Source: Chitinophaga sedimenti
GTDB lineage: Bacteria > Bacteroidota > Bacteroidia > Chitinophagales > Chitinophagaceae
Length of the DNA: 64,000 nucleotides
Direction: 5' to 3'
Assembly (NCBI RefSeq): GCF_023156195.1
Contig: NZ_JAKUKA010000001.1
Location: 682,001 to 746,000 of the forward strand
Of this stretch, positions 1 through 11,018 are shown one piece after another (positions within the stretch are counted from its first letter, which is position 1; each line of letters begins with the position of its first letter). A program made the position numbers and the translations under genes. Under the pieces are notes generated by a model. That model was not told the origin of the DNA. It made no database searches and worked only from the letters and a program-made list of their open reading frames with translations.

Positions 1-63
1 GCGGGCGGTTTCGAGTCCCAGCCCCCGGTTTGCGCCGGTAATAAGAACGATTTTCCGTTTCAT
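1..63 (-). CDS. SDR family oxidoreductase, N-terminal fragment
   Basis: The minus strand from the ATG at 63-61 runs open to the window edge and encodes about 21 residues. A hydrophobic first beta strand is followed by TGANRGLG, the TGxxxGxG dinucleotide-binding motif of short-chain dehydrogenases/reductases. The rest of the gene lies outside the window, so substrate and subfamily cannot be judged. It is divergent from the efflux operon starting at 224, with 160 bases between the two starts. Confidence 0.7.
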   Translation of the reverse strand, partial: MKRKIVLITGANRGLGLETAR

Positions 64-223
64 AGTGCGGTTTTTAGGCCGTCAAAATAGGTTTATCCTG
101 TTGCCGGCAAAGGCGCGGAGGCCGAACTGGCATTTGAATGCGCCGGAATGAAGATTGTAGTCGCCGGACAACACCATAATCGCTTATATTTACCGGCATA
201 AACGTAAACCCATTTCCCTGTTC

Positions 224-1524
224 ATGCGTATTACGATCTGCATATTTATCACTTGCCTGTTCGCCCATGCCGCAGCAGCGCAACTGCGTTTTGGCTCCGT
301 GCAGGAAATATGGCGATATGCGGATGCGCATAATGTACAATTGGCTGCGGCGCTCAGTCGTGAAAGAAGTGCCGGTTTGCAGCTTAAGCAGGCAAAAGGC
401 GCGTTGCTGCCCAACATTACGGCTAACGGCGCCTATACCGACAACCTGGAAATACAGCCTACCCTCGTTCCCGCCAAGCTGTTCGATCCCGCCGCGCCCG
501 ATGGCAGCTTTTACGAAGCCACCTTCGGCCGCCGGTATTTGTATAGTGGTAATGTAAACGTGCAACTCAATCTGCTGAATACCCAAAATTGGTTTGCGGT
601 AAGGGCCGCGCGGCTGGAAAAGGAGATATCCGTCCTCAGCATCGTTAAAACTAAAAGGGATTTGTACGAACAGCTGGCCAATGTATACTACACTTACCTG
701 CTGGCGACGGAAGCGGAGGAGTTATCTATCGCTAATAAAAAGGCCATGGACACGTTATTTGCATCAGCCCAAAGGAAAAAGGCAGATGGGCTGATCAGCC
801 AGGTGACGTTGAACAGCACCGCGATCAATAAAGAAAAAGCGGAGAAAAATCTTGCCATGGCCAGCCAGGAAAAGCAATTGCAGCTGAATGCGTTACGGCA
901 GTTATTGAATACGCGCGACAACATCCAACTGGAAGAAACACCGGCTGCAATAACGGCCGACACAGCGTTTGCGGCAGACCCGGATGTATTGCTGGCAGCA
1001 CAACAGGTGGCCCTTTATAAAACACAGTGGCAGTCATCGCGGGCGGCTTACGCACCTTCGCTATCGGCTGTTTACCAGTATAATCTGACCATTGCCGGCG
1101 ATGATTTCCTGCAGTTCAATAATACGAACCATATTCCGGGACAGTACTGGGGGCTCCGTTTATCTCTGCCCGTATTTGCCGGCAATACGCGCCGTGTTTC
1201 CGAACAAAAAGCAAAGATCGACTGGACGCTCAGCCAGCAGCAGTACGAGGCGGCCGGTCTGCAGTCGCAGCTGGTGAACGAAAATGTGCGCCTCTCGTAT
1301 CAAACCGCTGCCGGCGCCTACGATAAAGCCAAAAGCATCCGGCACTGTATCGCGATAACGACGAACATGCCGCACGGCTGCTGGAGGAAGGTGCGATTTC
1401 CGTGGATGAGCGCCTGCGGTATTATACAGACATGATCGCGAACCAGCAGGAGTACCTGCAAAGTATGAGCGCGTATTTCATCCAGGCGTACCGTTTACAA
1501 ATAAGGACTATAAACATTCAATAA
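224..1524 (+). CDS. TolC-like outer membrane efflux protein (frameshifted)
   Basis: Outer membrane channel of a tripartite efflux pump. A signal peptide of about 20 residues ends in AHAAAAQ, followed by two alpha-helical repeats rich in Gln, Ala and Glu, as in the outer membrane efflux protein family. Length, about 433 residues, is normal. The frame breaks near 1341 and resumes one base off, continuing to the TAA at 1522-1524, so one base seems to be missing. The fusion-protein gene begins 1 base after the stop, and permease and ATPase genes follow: a MacAB-TolC style operon. A 7-of-8 match to the TAnnTTTG box (TATATTTA, 185-192) lies 31 bases before the ATG. Confidence 0.88.
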
Positions 1525-1525
1525 T

Positions 1526-2625
1526 ATGAAAGGCGTTGTTATCATCGCAGGTATTATGCTCTGGGCTTTTCTTCCTGTAAAAAGAAGAACACGGAAACCG
1601 CGAACCCGGTATTGTCGCCGGTAACGGAGGCAGTGTTCGCCCCCGGGCATATAGAAGCGGGCAACCAGTTTACGTTAACCGCAGTGAATGATGGTTACGT
1701 ACAGGAAGTGCCCGTGCAGGAAGGTGACACCGTGACGAGCGGGCAGGTGATTTACCGCCAGGATAATACCACAGCGGCGATCCAGCAACAGTCGGCCGCC
1801 GAAAACCTGGACATTGCCCGTAAGAATGCCGCCGATAATTCTGCTGTACTGCAACAATTGCAGGAGCAGCTCAATACGGCGAAGCAACAACTGGCGAACG
1901 ATAAAACCCAGCGCGACCGGATGGAGCGCCTGTTCAACAGCGGCTCCGTAGCGCGGGTAGATTATGAAAAAGCTAGCCTTGCTTATACGGGCTCGGTAAA
2001 TGCGGTAGCGGCTTTGGAACAAAATATGGCCGCAACGAAGTTGTCGCTGCAACAGGCCGTGATCAACAGTCGTAGCCAGCAGCAGGTGGCGGCGGCCAAC
2101 GCCGGTTACTTCAGCGTGAAGTCGCCGGGTAACTATACGGTATATACGTTGTTGAAAAAGAAAGGCGATTACGTGCGTAAAGGCGATGCCATGGCCACAT
2201 TGGGCCAGGCAAACGGCATGCTGGCGAGCCTTTCGATCGATGAGGGAAGCATCAATAAAATAAGCCTGGGGCAAACGGTATTGGTAGAACTGAACACGCG
2301 TAAGGGCGCCACTTACACGGCGAAGGTCCGCAAAATATATCCCGTGTTCGATGAGAAAAGCCAGGCATATACCGTGGAAGCGGCTTTTGATACCTTGCCG
2401 CCGCAATTGCTGAACGGTACGTTGTTGCAGGCCAACATTATCGTAGGGCATAAAGACAAAGCCCTGCTGGTGCCGGCAGCCTGCGTGAGCCCTGATGGCA
2501 AAGCGGTGATTGTCCGCGATGGCCGCGAGGATACCGTGCAGCTGCAAACCGGCATCGTGGCGAACGATTGGGTAGAAGTTGTAAAGGGCGTGAGTTTGGA
2601 AGATAAATTGTTAAAAGCATTTTAG
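1526..2625 (+). CDS. HlyD/MacA-type membrane fusion lipoprotein (frameshifted)
   Basis: Periplasmic adaptor linking the ABC permease to the TolC-like channel. Restoring one T near 1574 gives a start at 1526, a hydrophobic leader and the lipobox FLSC, so the protein is probably a lipoprotein. Then come a short lipoyl-like strand region (VQEVPVQEGDTVTSGQ), a Gln/Ala-rich coiled-coil hairpin over roughly residues 75-170, the second lipoyl half and a beta-barrel domain. Its length, about 367 residues, is typical. The stop overlaps no gene, but the permease ATG follows after 1 base, so co-translation is likely. Confidence 0.87.
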
Positions 2626-2626
2626 C

Positions 2627-3869
2627 ATGAAGCTGGGCGTTAATACTGAAATCGCGTTCACGTATATGATCAGTCGCATTAAGTCGACCGTAGTGGCGGC
2701 AATGGGCGTGACGTTCGGGATCGGTGTGTTCATTTTTATGAGTTCATTGATTACGGGTACCAATGATTATAGTGAAAAAACGATGCTCAGCGCCACGCCG
2801 CACATCCGGCTGTTCAATGACAATACGCTGAGCGATAATCATATGCTGGACAAATACCTCGGCGACTCCAGCATCAACCTGATCAGCAATCCGCAGCTGG
2901 TACCCAAAGAGAATCGTATTTATAATCCCGATGCGGTGATGGCGCAATTGTTCAAACATCCGGGTATCGAGGCGATCAGCAAACAGGTACAGGCCAACGT
3001 GATTTACAGCAAAGGCAACGTGCAGAAGAACGGTACCGCATTTGGCGTGAATATGCCGGAGCAGGATAAAATGTTCGATATCTCTTTTTATATGATCGCG
3101 GGAAATGTACAGTCCCTCGAAGGGCACCCGGACCATGTGATCATCGGGGCAGGCGTGGCGGCCAACCTGAATGCGCGGCTGGGCGATTACATCCGGTTAA
3201 CCACATCGGGCGGACTGGTAAAAACGCTGAAGGTATCGGGGATTTTCCGGACCACGATCAAAGCCGTGGATGATACCAAGAGCTACGTGAACATTCCTGT
3301 GGTGCAGCAGTTATTGCAGAAAGACAGGAGTTACATCACCGACATCTACATCAACATAAAAGATTATTACAACGCCAATGCCATAGGGGCAGAAATGGCG
3401 CGGGAGGCGGGCTACAGCTCGGAGTCCCGGCAGCAGGCGAACCAGCAATCGCTCGCCGGGCGTAAGATCCGCGACATCATCGCCAATTCGATCGTGTTTA
3501 CCATTCTGCTGGTGGCGGGTTTCGGGATCTATAACATCCTGAACATGGTGATTTATGAAAAGATCAAAGAGATCGCGATATTAAAAGCAACGGGTTTCCA
3601 GGGGATCGATGTGGTGAGTATTTTCCTGCAACAAGCCTTGTTTATCGGTATTGTAGGCTCTATGCTGGGCATCGTTTTCGGATGGATATTGTCGTTTAGT
3701 TTGTCGAAGTTGTATATCGGTATAGGTAACGTTCGATATTTGCCGATCACCTTTTAACGAAACACTATTTACAGGGCGCGGGTTTTGGTATCGTGACGTC
3801 TTTTTTGCCGGGTACATACCTGCGCGCAAGGCGTCCAAAGTAGACCCGGTAATGATCATACGCGGATAA
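2627..3869 (+). CDS. ABC transporter permease, MacB/LolC FtsX type (frameshifted end)
   Basis: Inner membrane permease of the efflux complex. A first membrane helix at about residues 17-40 is followed by a large extracytoplasmic domain to about residue 285 and then three C-terminal helices, the standard FtsX/MacB layout. The conserved loop EKIKEIAILKATGF follows the second helix. The open frame halts at 3757 in a T run. Adding one T near 3756 and one G near 3806 restores a normal family ending, PARKASKVDPV, with stop at 3867-3869. Total is about 413 residues. It lies between adaptor and ATPase genes in the same operon. Confidence 0.88.
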
Positions 3870-3879
3870 AACAGCAGGA

Positions 3880-4561
3880 ATGATAGCGTTGAAGGCCGAA
3901 CATATCAATAAGTTTTTCTACACCCCGGAGAAGTTCCAGTGTGTTGACAGACGTGAGTTTTGAGGTGAAGAAAGGCGAGTTTGTATCGATCACGGGGAAA
4001 TCCGGATCGGGCAAATCGACGATGCTGTACATCTTATCGACCATGGATACGGATTACAGCGGGAACCTTATTTTATGGGATGAAAAGATTACGGGAGGAG
4101 GTGTGAACCAGCTGGCGGCATTCCGGAACAGGCGGCTGGGCTTCGTATTCCAGTTTCACTACCTGTTGCCCGATTTCACCTGCCTGAAGAATGTAATGAT
4201 ACCGGCGTTGCGGCTGGGTAATTTATCACGGCAGGAAATAGAGCACAATGCTTATGAGAAACTGAAAATGCTGGACGTGGCAGACCAGGCCCTGAAGCCG
4301 GCTTCGCGGATATCGGGCGGCCAGCAGCAACGGGTGGCCATTGCGCGGGCGCTCATCAACAACCCGGATATCATCATGGGCGACGAACCAACAGGCAACC
4401 TTGACAGTAAAAATACCGCGGTGGTGTTTGATATTTTCCGGCAGCTGTCGTCCGAATTCGGTAAAACGGTGATTACCGTGACCCATGATAACGACTTCGC
4501 TGCTCAAAGCGACCGGATCATCGAGATGATGGATGGGAAGGTGTATAGTCATGGACATTAA
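3880..4561 (+). CDS. ABC transporter ATP-binding protein, LolD/MacB type (frameshifted)
   Basis: ATPase partner of the upstream permease. It has Walker A (GKSGSGKST), the signature SGGQQQR, Walker B ending IIMGDEP, a D-loop and the switch His in TVTHD, in the order and spacing of the LolD/MacB subfamily. The ATG at 3880 gives a good N-terminus (MIALKAEHINKFF) but the frame must move by one base at 3940 to join the main frame. This is either one inserted base or two missing ones. Restored length is about 227 residues, normal for the family. It is the last gene of the efflux operon. Confidence 0.88.
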
Positions 4562-4663
4562 GTCCGAACGTGTGAAATGTCGTTTCGTGCGCTGTTTTGT
4601 GCGGCTCGTGCCGTTTAGCGCGTCCTTAGTCGCTATAATCGCCAATTTTGTCCTAAAAAACGC

Positions 4664-6997
4664 ATGAAACCATTGCTGGGACTCCTGTTCCTGTTGCTCC
4701 CCATTCTTGTAAACGGCCAGCCTGCAGGGCCTAAGCATCAAACCGTAAAAGGCACGGTAACCGATCGCATTACCCATATGCCGCTACCCGGCGTTACCGT
4801 TCAAATGAACGATAAGGGCGCTGTTACGGACGCTCAGGGCTATTTCAGGCTGGTCGAAATCCCTGCCGGCAGGCATACCCTGCAACTTTCGCTGATGGGC
4901 TACGAATCCGTTACTTTACCTAATATAGAAGTGAATGCCGGTCGCGAAACCGTATTGGAACTGTCGCTCACCGAACGCGTGGTAAACCTGAAAGACCATG
5001 TGGTAAAGGGGCGTGGCAAAGGCGAAGCGATTAACCCGCTGGCGGTCGTGAGTGCACGGCAATTGAACATGGAAGAAGGGATGCGGTATGCGGGCAGCCG
5101 GAATGATCCGTCGCGCATGGCGCAGAACTTCGCGGGTGTAGTAGGCGGTAACGATGCGAGTAACGACATTGTAGTACGGGGAAATTCGCCGAACGGTGTG
5201 CTGTACCGCATGGAAGGCATCGATATTCCGAACCCGAACCACTTCAGCACACTGGGCGCTTCCGGCGGACCGGTGACCATTCTTAACCCTAATACCCTGC
5301 GCAGTTCCGACTTTATGACGGGCGCTTTTCCCGCGCCATATGGCAATGCGCTGGCGGGTGCTTTTGATCTGCGCATGCGCAACGGGAATAAAGACAAATA
5401 TGAATTCCTGGCAGAAGTAGGTTTTAATGGCTTTGAGGCAGGGGCGGAGGGGCCGATCGGAAAACCCGGGAAAGCCTCGTTCCTGGCCGATTACCGGTAT
5501 TCGACCGTGGCCGTGATACAGTCGCTGGGGCTGTCGGTCGGTACGGGTGTAACGGTGCCCTACTACCGGGACCTGAACCTGAAAGTGCACCTGCCCACGA
5601 AAAATGCCGGCGCCTTTAACCTGTTCGCCATGGGGGCGTGAGTAAAATACATTTCGGACCAGATGACGATACCACAGGATTGTACGGTAGCGATAACAAG
5701 GACCGCGACCGCCTATACCGCTCCAAAACCGGTGTGGTGGGCCTTACACATAGCTACAACTGGAGCGCCAATACCTTTGGCCGCGCTTTTGTGGCTTTGT
5801 CGCTGGCGCAGAACACCGCGAATGAATGGATCGTGAAGGAAGAGGAGCCCAAAGAACCTGCCGTGGTGGTGGATACCCGGCAGGTAAAATCAAGCGTCGG
5901 TTACCAGCTGGAGCATCGCTTCTCTTCGCGGAACCAGTGGAGTGGCGGTGTTACAGCGGATTTTATGCAAATGGAGCTGGACCAGCAGTTTATCAAGGAT
6001 GGGGATACGGGCCATGGTATATATGCAATCGAGGCCTTCGGCGGGGTTGTTGCGGGGCTGGACGAACTGGCAGCATCGCTTTAATGACCAGCTGACGGCT
6101 AACCTGGGCGTGTACAGCCAGTACTTCATGTTGAATGGTTCGCTGGCGGTGGAGCCCCGCTTTAATATCAAGTATGCCGGTACAGCCGGGCATGGCGTAA
6201 GTTTGGGGCTCGGTTTGCACAGCCAGCTGCAGCCGCTGGAAGTGTATTTCGCGGAAGCCGAAGGCGTGCAAACCAACAGGGAGCTTGACTTCAGCCGTAG
6301 CTGGCATGCGGTGCTCGGGTATGATTATTCGCCGGGCGGGCAATTTCACGTGCGGCTGGAAACCTACTACCAGCACCTGTTTAATATCCCGGTAGAAACG
6401 GTTCCTTCGGCGTTCAGTATGCTGAATACCGGCGCGCAGTTTGGGTTCCCGGAGAAACCAATGTTGCGTAACGATGGTCTGGGCCGCAACTATGGCCTGG
6501 AATTAACAGTGGAGAAGTTCCTGCACAAAGGCTTTTATTTCCTGTTTACCCAAAGCCTGTTCGATTCCAAATACCGGACAAGCGATGCGCGCTGGCGTAA
6601 TACAGCCTTTAATTCTAAATTCGTGAGCAACTTTTTAACGGGCAAGGAATGGACCTTAAAGCCGGGTTTCAATGTGGGCGTGGATACCAAGGTGTGTGTG
6701 GCGGGAGGGCAGTGGTATACGCCGTTCGACGTGCAGGAAACCGTGTCGAAGGGATACCAGGTGTACGACGATGCGCAGACTTTTGCCAAACGCTACGGCA
6801 CCTATTTTCGATGGGACCTGAAGCTCTCCTTTACCTGGGAGATGGGCCGCACCACCCAGAAGTTTTTCATGGATTTTCAGAACGTAACGGCGCGGAAGAA
6901 CATCTATGTAAAAAGAATTAATACTACCTCCGGCACCATTTCGGATATTAACCAGATCGGATTTTTCCCGAACGTGAATTATCAGTTTACCTTTTAG
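4664..6997 (+). CDS. TonB-dependent receptor with carboxypeptidase-like domain (frameshifted)
   Basis: Outer membrane active-uptake receptor. It has a signal peptide ending in VNGQ, a CarboxypepD_reg-like beta-sandwich over about residues 25-110, a plug domain to about 230 and a 22-strand type barrel ending in the aromatic residue F. Without a SusD neighbour it belongs to the non-Sus TonB receptors (siderophore or unknown ligand). The frame breaks near 5636 (G run) and near 6055; one base missing at each explains both. Restored length is about 778 residues. A CAATTTTG box at 4643-4650, one mismatch from TAnnTTTG, may be its promoter. Confidence 0.87.
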
Positions 6998-7049
6998 AAT
7001 GAAGGAAAAAGGCGTAACTTTTGTTACCTCTCACCCAAATGCGTAAACT

Positions 7050-7490
7050 ATGATCAAGCGATTTGTCCCGGCCCTGTGCTGTGCCGCCCTGCTCGCCGCC
7101 TGTGGCAACCAGGCTGTTAAAAATGACAACGAACGCCTGGCGAGGCAGTACTTCGAGCACTTTAACAACCACGACTGGGAGAAAATGGCCGCTATGTACA
7201 CCGACACGGTCGAATTGAAAGATCCCAGCCTGGGCACCAGTGTAGTGCTGCAAACGCACGAACAGGTAATCGCCAAGTACCGCGGACTGCACAATATGTT
7301 GCCCAACATACACGATTCGATACTCCAGGTGTATCCCTCGGGAGAAAAACATGTGATCGTGGAGTTTATATCAACAGGGGCGGCAGACAGTTTTAAAATA
7401 GCCCTGCCGATCGTTACCATTTTTGAATTTAAAGACGGCAAAATCAGTAAAGACTACACGTACTATGATAACGCGGGCAGCGCGGAATAA
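7050..7490 (+). CDS. NTF2/SnoaL-like lipoprotein
   Basis: Secreted or envelope-anchored small protein with a SnoaL/NTF2-like fold. The 146-residue frame is intact. A lipoprotein leader (FVPALCCAALLAAC) is followed by the family pattern: helix with RQYFEHFNNHDWEKMAAMY, a DPSLG loop, and beta strands ending in a FKDGKISKDYTYYD hairpin. Such domains bind or turn over small hydrophobic ligands, but the substrate cannot be told here. A short inverted repeat, GTAAC tttt GTTAC (7014-7027), lies before the start. It ends in a terminator at 7520. Confidence 0.8.
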   Translation: MIKRFVPALCCAALLAACGNQAVKNDNERLARQYFEHFNNHDWEKMAAMYTDTVELKDPSLGTSVVLQTHEQVIAKYRGLHNMLPNIHDSILQVYPSGEKHVIVEFISTGAADSFKIALPIVTIFEFKDGKISKDYTYYDNAGSAE

Positions 7491-7519
7491 TGCACAGGAT
7501 ATTTTTTAACTGGATGAGG

Positions 7520-7548
7520 GGCTGCCTGGCGGGCAGCCTCTTTGTTTT
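7520..7548 (+). terminator. Intrinsic terminator after the NTF2-like gene
   Basis: GGCTGCC (7520-7526) pairs with GGCAGCC (7532-7538) across a 5-base loop and is followed by a T-rich stretch. It separates the NTF2-like gene from the susC operon. Confidence 0.75.
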
Positions 7549-7594
7549 ATTATTATACCCCGTTAGTCGTACCTCATCCTTTCTTCACGTTTAG

Positions 7595-7639
7595 TTAACC
7601 CCGTCTTAACACAGTCTTAACATTACTGCGCTACTTTCG
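7595..7639 (+). promoter_or_regulatory. susC operon promoter with 11-bp direct repeats
   Basis: TTAAC occurs at 7595-7599, 7606-7610 and 7617-7621, exactly 11 bases apart; the last two units extend to GTCTTAACA. Ten bases after the last unit lies TACTTTCG (7632-7639), one mismatch from the Bacteroidota TAnnTTTG box. Tandem 11-bp repeats replacing the upstream promoter element about 10 bases before the core box are how PhoB/OmpR-type regulators activate. No clear TTTG upstream element is present, which fits an activator-dependent promoter. The leader to the susC ATG is about 125 bases. Confidence 0.55.
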
Positions 7640-7767
7640 CCACCTGAAAAAAGGGACCAATACGAACTATTACAACACGTCAATTTTTCAATCGCGAAAA
7701 CGAATTAATCAACTGAAGAGCGACCTGTGTTTTACGCAGTCATTATTACTAAACAATTTTTTGTTGA

Positions 7768-10700
7768 ATGAAACACTTTTTACTGTTTATCACCGGCCTG
7801 CAGCTGGGCGCCCTCGGCATGGCATCTGGTGCGACTGTTCTTAATTCTCCGGCCGCCGACCGGGCAACCCGCACATCGTTTATGAGAGAGGATGTGGTAG
7901 TGCGTGGTAAAGTAACGGACGAAAATGGCGATGCCCTGATCGGCGTGAGCATTCACGCCAAAGGTGCTATCCAGGGTGTATCCAGCGACAAAGACGGCAA
8001 CTACCTGATCGCAATGCCAGCCAGCAACAGGGTGCTGGTATTCTCTTATGTAGGCTACATTACGCGGGAAGTAACCGTGAAAGAAACACAAAGGTTAAAC
8101 ATTCAACTGAAGCAGGATCCGAAAGCGCTGAGCGAAGTCGTGGTAACTGCACTCGGTATCAAACGTGAAGAAAGGGCACTGGGTTATGCTGCAACTGTCG
8201 TAAAGAACGAAGCAGTAACCAACGCGCTTTCCAGCAACTGGCTGGACGCCCTGTCCGGCAAAGTGGCCGGTCTTAACCTGGTTCGCTCCAACGGCGGTCC
8301 TACCGGTTCCATCAAAGTAATCCTCCGCGGTGAAAATAACCTGACAGGCGAAAACGAAGCGCTGATTGTGGTAGACAACGTGGTAATCAATAACGGCTCT
8401 ATGCGTCGTACAGGCATCAGCGGCGAGGTTCCCTACGGTACCGGCAGTGATAATATGCCTGCGGACTATGGCTCCAGCTTAAACGATATCAACCCGGAAG
8501 ATATCGATAATATCACTGTGCTGAAAGGCCCTGCTGCAGCAGCTTTGTACGGTCAGCGCGGTGCGAATGGTGCGATCATCATCACCACCAAAGCTGGCAG
8601 CAAAAGCAAAAGAGGTTTAGGGATCAACTTCAACTCCAACGGCAATATTGAAGATATTAACCGCTGGCCCGACCTGCAGTACATCTATGGCCGGGGGACT
8701 GGATGGCGCAAATCACTACTCCTACGGCGCCAGCGAAGATGGTCCAAGCACAAGCGGTACATCTTCTGCCTATGGTCCCAAATTCGATGGTCAGAACTTT
8801 TACCAGTATGATGGTAAAACGCAGGCCCGTGGCACTACGCGCACTCCCTGGGTGGCACACGAGTCCGATGGTGTGAAATCTTACTTCGAAAAAGGTAAAA
8901 CACTCACTAACTCTATTTCTATCGATGGTGGCGGCGAAAAGACTTCCGGTCGTTTCTCGGTAACCAACGTGAAAAATACCGGATCATGCCGAACACCGGT
9001 TATGACCGTAACTCCGTAGCGTTTTCTATAAACTCTAAAGTGAACGACAAACTCTCGGTGGCTACTAAAATAAACTACACGAATAAACAGAGCGACAACC
9101 TGCCGGGTACCGGTTATGGCAACCAATCTATCATGTACTGGTTCATCTTCTGGCAGCCCAGCACCAGCGCCGATGTGCTGAAAGATTTCTGGACGAAAGG
9201 TGCTGAGAACAAGGCGATCAAGTATCCGTTCAGCTCTTTCCCGGAAAACCCTTATGCGATCGCTTATTCCTTCCTGAATAAGATGAACCGTAACAACGTT
9301 ACCGGTAATATTTCCGCTACTTACAACTTTACGAAAGACCTGAGCCTGTTGGTGCGCGGCTCACTCGACCTCGCAGGCGAGCAGCGTTCACAGGAGCGTC
9401 CTTATGATGCGGGTACCAAACTGCCTAAAGGTAGTTTCCGTACACAAAATATTTTCTCTTCTGAAACGAGCGTGGATTTCATGTTGCGTTACAACAAACA
9501 GGTAACGAAGATTTCGCGGTGAATGCTACCTTGGGTGGCAGCCAGCTGAGAAACCTGTATACGAAAGACGAGCTGCGCGCAGACTCCCTGAAAGTACCCG
9601 GCATCTACAAACTGGCTAACGCTGCCGGCCCGCTGGTGGCTTACCCCGATAAGAGCCGCTTTGCGTTCAACAGCTTATTCTTTTTAACGAGCTTCTCCTA
9701 TAAAAACTTTGTCTACCTGGACGTAAGTGCCCGTGAAGACTGGAACAGCGCCCTGGCGACCCCTGCACGTAAAGACAACGTATCGTTCTTCTATCCGTCT
9801 GCAAGCGCCAGCTTCATCCTGTCTGAAGTAGTGCAGTTGCCGAAACAGGTAGACTATGCGAAAATCCGCGTGTCTGCAGCTTCTGTAGGCAGCGGCGGTC
9901 AAACGCCTTACTGGACATCTTACTCTTACAGTGCGCCGGCTACTTTCCCGGGTGGTTCTACCAACCCAACTTTGTTGCCTAACCCGGATCTGAAGCCGCT
10001 GAGGACAAACTCCTACGAAGCAGGCATCGAAGGTAAATTCTTTAAAAACCGTGCTGGCTTCGACTTCACCGTGTACAGCGGTAATACTAACAACCAGATC
10101 CTGAGCCGCAAAGTGGATCCCGCATCCGGCTGGCCTAACCAGGTAATCAACGCCGGTACGGTGCGCAACAGCGGTGTGGAACTGTCATTGAATGGTTCAC
10201 CGGTTAAAGGCAAAAACTTCAAATGGAACACCAGCGTGGTGTACTCTTCCAATAAAAACAAGATCGTGAGCATGCCGGATTCTTCGGTAGTACTGCGTAC
10301 CGGTCCTGTTGGCGGCGGCCAGATCGTAGCGAAAGTAGGCGGTAGCATGGGCGACCTCTATGGTTATGGTTACAAACGGGCCCCGGACGGTCAGATCGTG
10401 TATGATGCCGCTACCGGTTTCGCAAGACTGTCAGACGGTGTGATTCACCTGGGTAACACCATTCCCAAAGGAAAACTGGGTTGGAATAACGAACTCACCT
10501 ACCGCCAGTTCCGCCTGAACTTCCAGTTCGATGCACAATGGGGTGCTGTAGCGCACTCACTGATGAACTACAAACTGGCTGAGCAGGGCAAAACCATGAT
10601 CACGGTGCCCGGGCGTTACAACGGTATCATCGGTAACGGCGTGATCGAAGAAGCAGACGGCAAGTACCGGAAAAACGACAAGCTGGCTACCGATATCGAC

Positions 10701-10999
10701 TACTACTACCGTTCCCATTACGGTATAGACAATGCCGAAGGCAGCACCTTCAAAACCGACTTTATTAAATTCCGTGAGCTGCGTTTTGACTACACCTTCA
10801 AACCTGCCCTGCTGAAGAAGATCGGTATGCAGAAAGCACAGATTGGCGTATATGGCCGTAACTGGCTATCTGGTCTCCATGGCCAATGTTCGATCCTGAG
10901 TTTGGCACCATCAGCGGTACCGACATCGTACAGGGCTTCGAGATTGCCCAGTTCCCGTCTACCCGTTCCTTTGGCTTTAACGTGTCTTTCGGTTTTTAA
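7768..10999 (+). CDS. SusC/RagA family TonB-linked outer membrane protein (frameshifted)
   Basis: Outer membrane transporter working with the SusD lipoprotein encoded 19 bases downstream. After the leader come a CarboxypepD_reg-like domain (about residues 45-125), the SusC-specific linker SEVVVTALGIKREERALGYA, a plug domain with LKGPAAAALYGQRGANG, and a long barrel ending in SFGF. Four frame breaks (near 8694, 8975, 9510 and 10862) are each repaired by one added base and then read through to the TAA at 10997-10999, giving about 1078 residues, normal for SusC. The substrate is not indicated; the Pho-box-like promoter hints at a phosphate-linked nutrient. Confidence 0.92.
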
Positions 11000-11018
11000 T
11001 ATCTAACGAACGATTATC

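Noticed and set aside
1675..2547. Long open frame antisense to the membrane fusion gene
   Set aside because: No recognisable domain; it mirrors the codon pattern of the well-supported plus-strand gene. Similar long antisense frames at 28398-29000, 46079-46819 and 50339-51631 were dropped for the same reason.
7014..7027. Operator of the NTF2-like gene (GTAAC tttt GTTAC)
   Set aside because: Five-base arms are common by chance and no matching regulator is nearby; kept only as a remark in the gene entry.
7768..10999. Phase variation or programmed frameshifting of the susC gene
   Set aside because: Four breaks at unrelated positions without slippery heptamers or long repeat tracts, in a window where most large genes have similar breaks, fit sequence error better.
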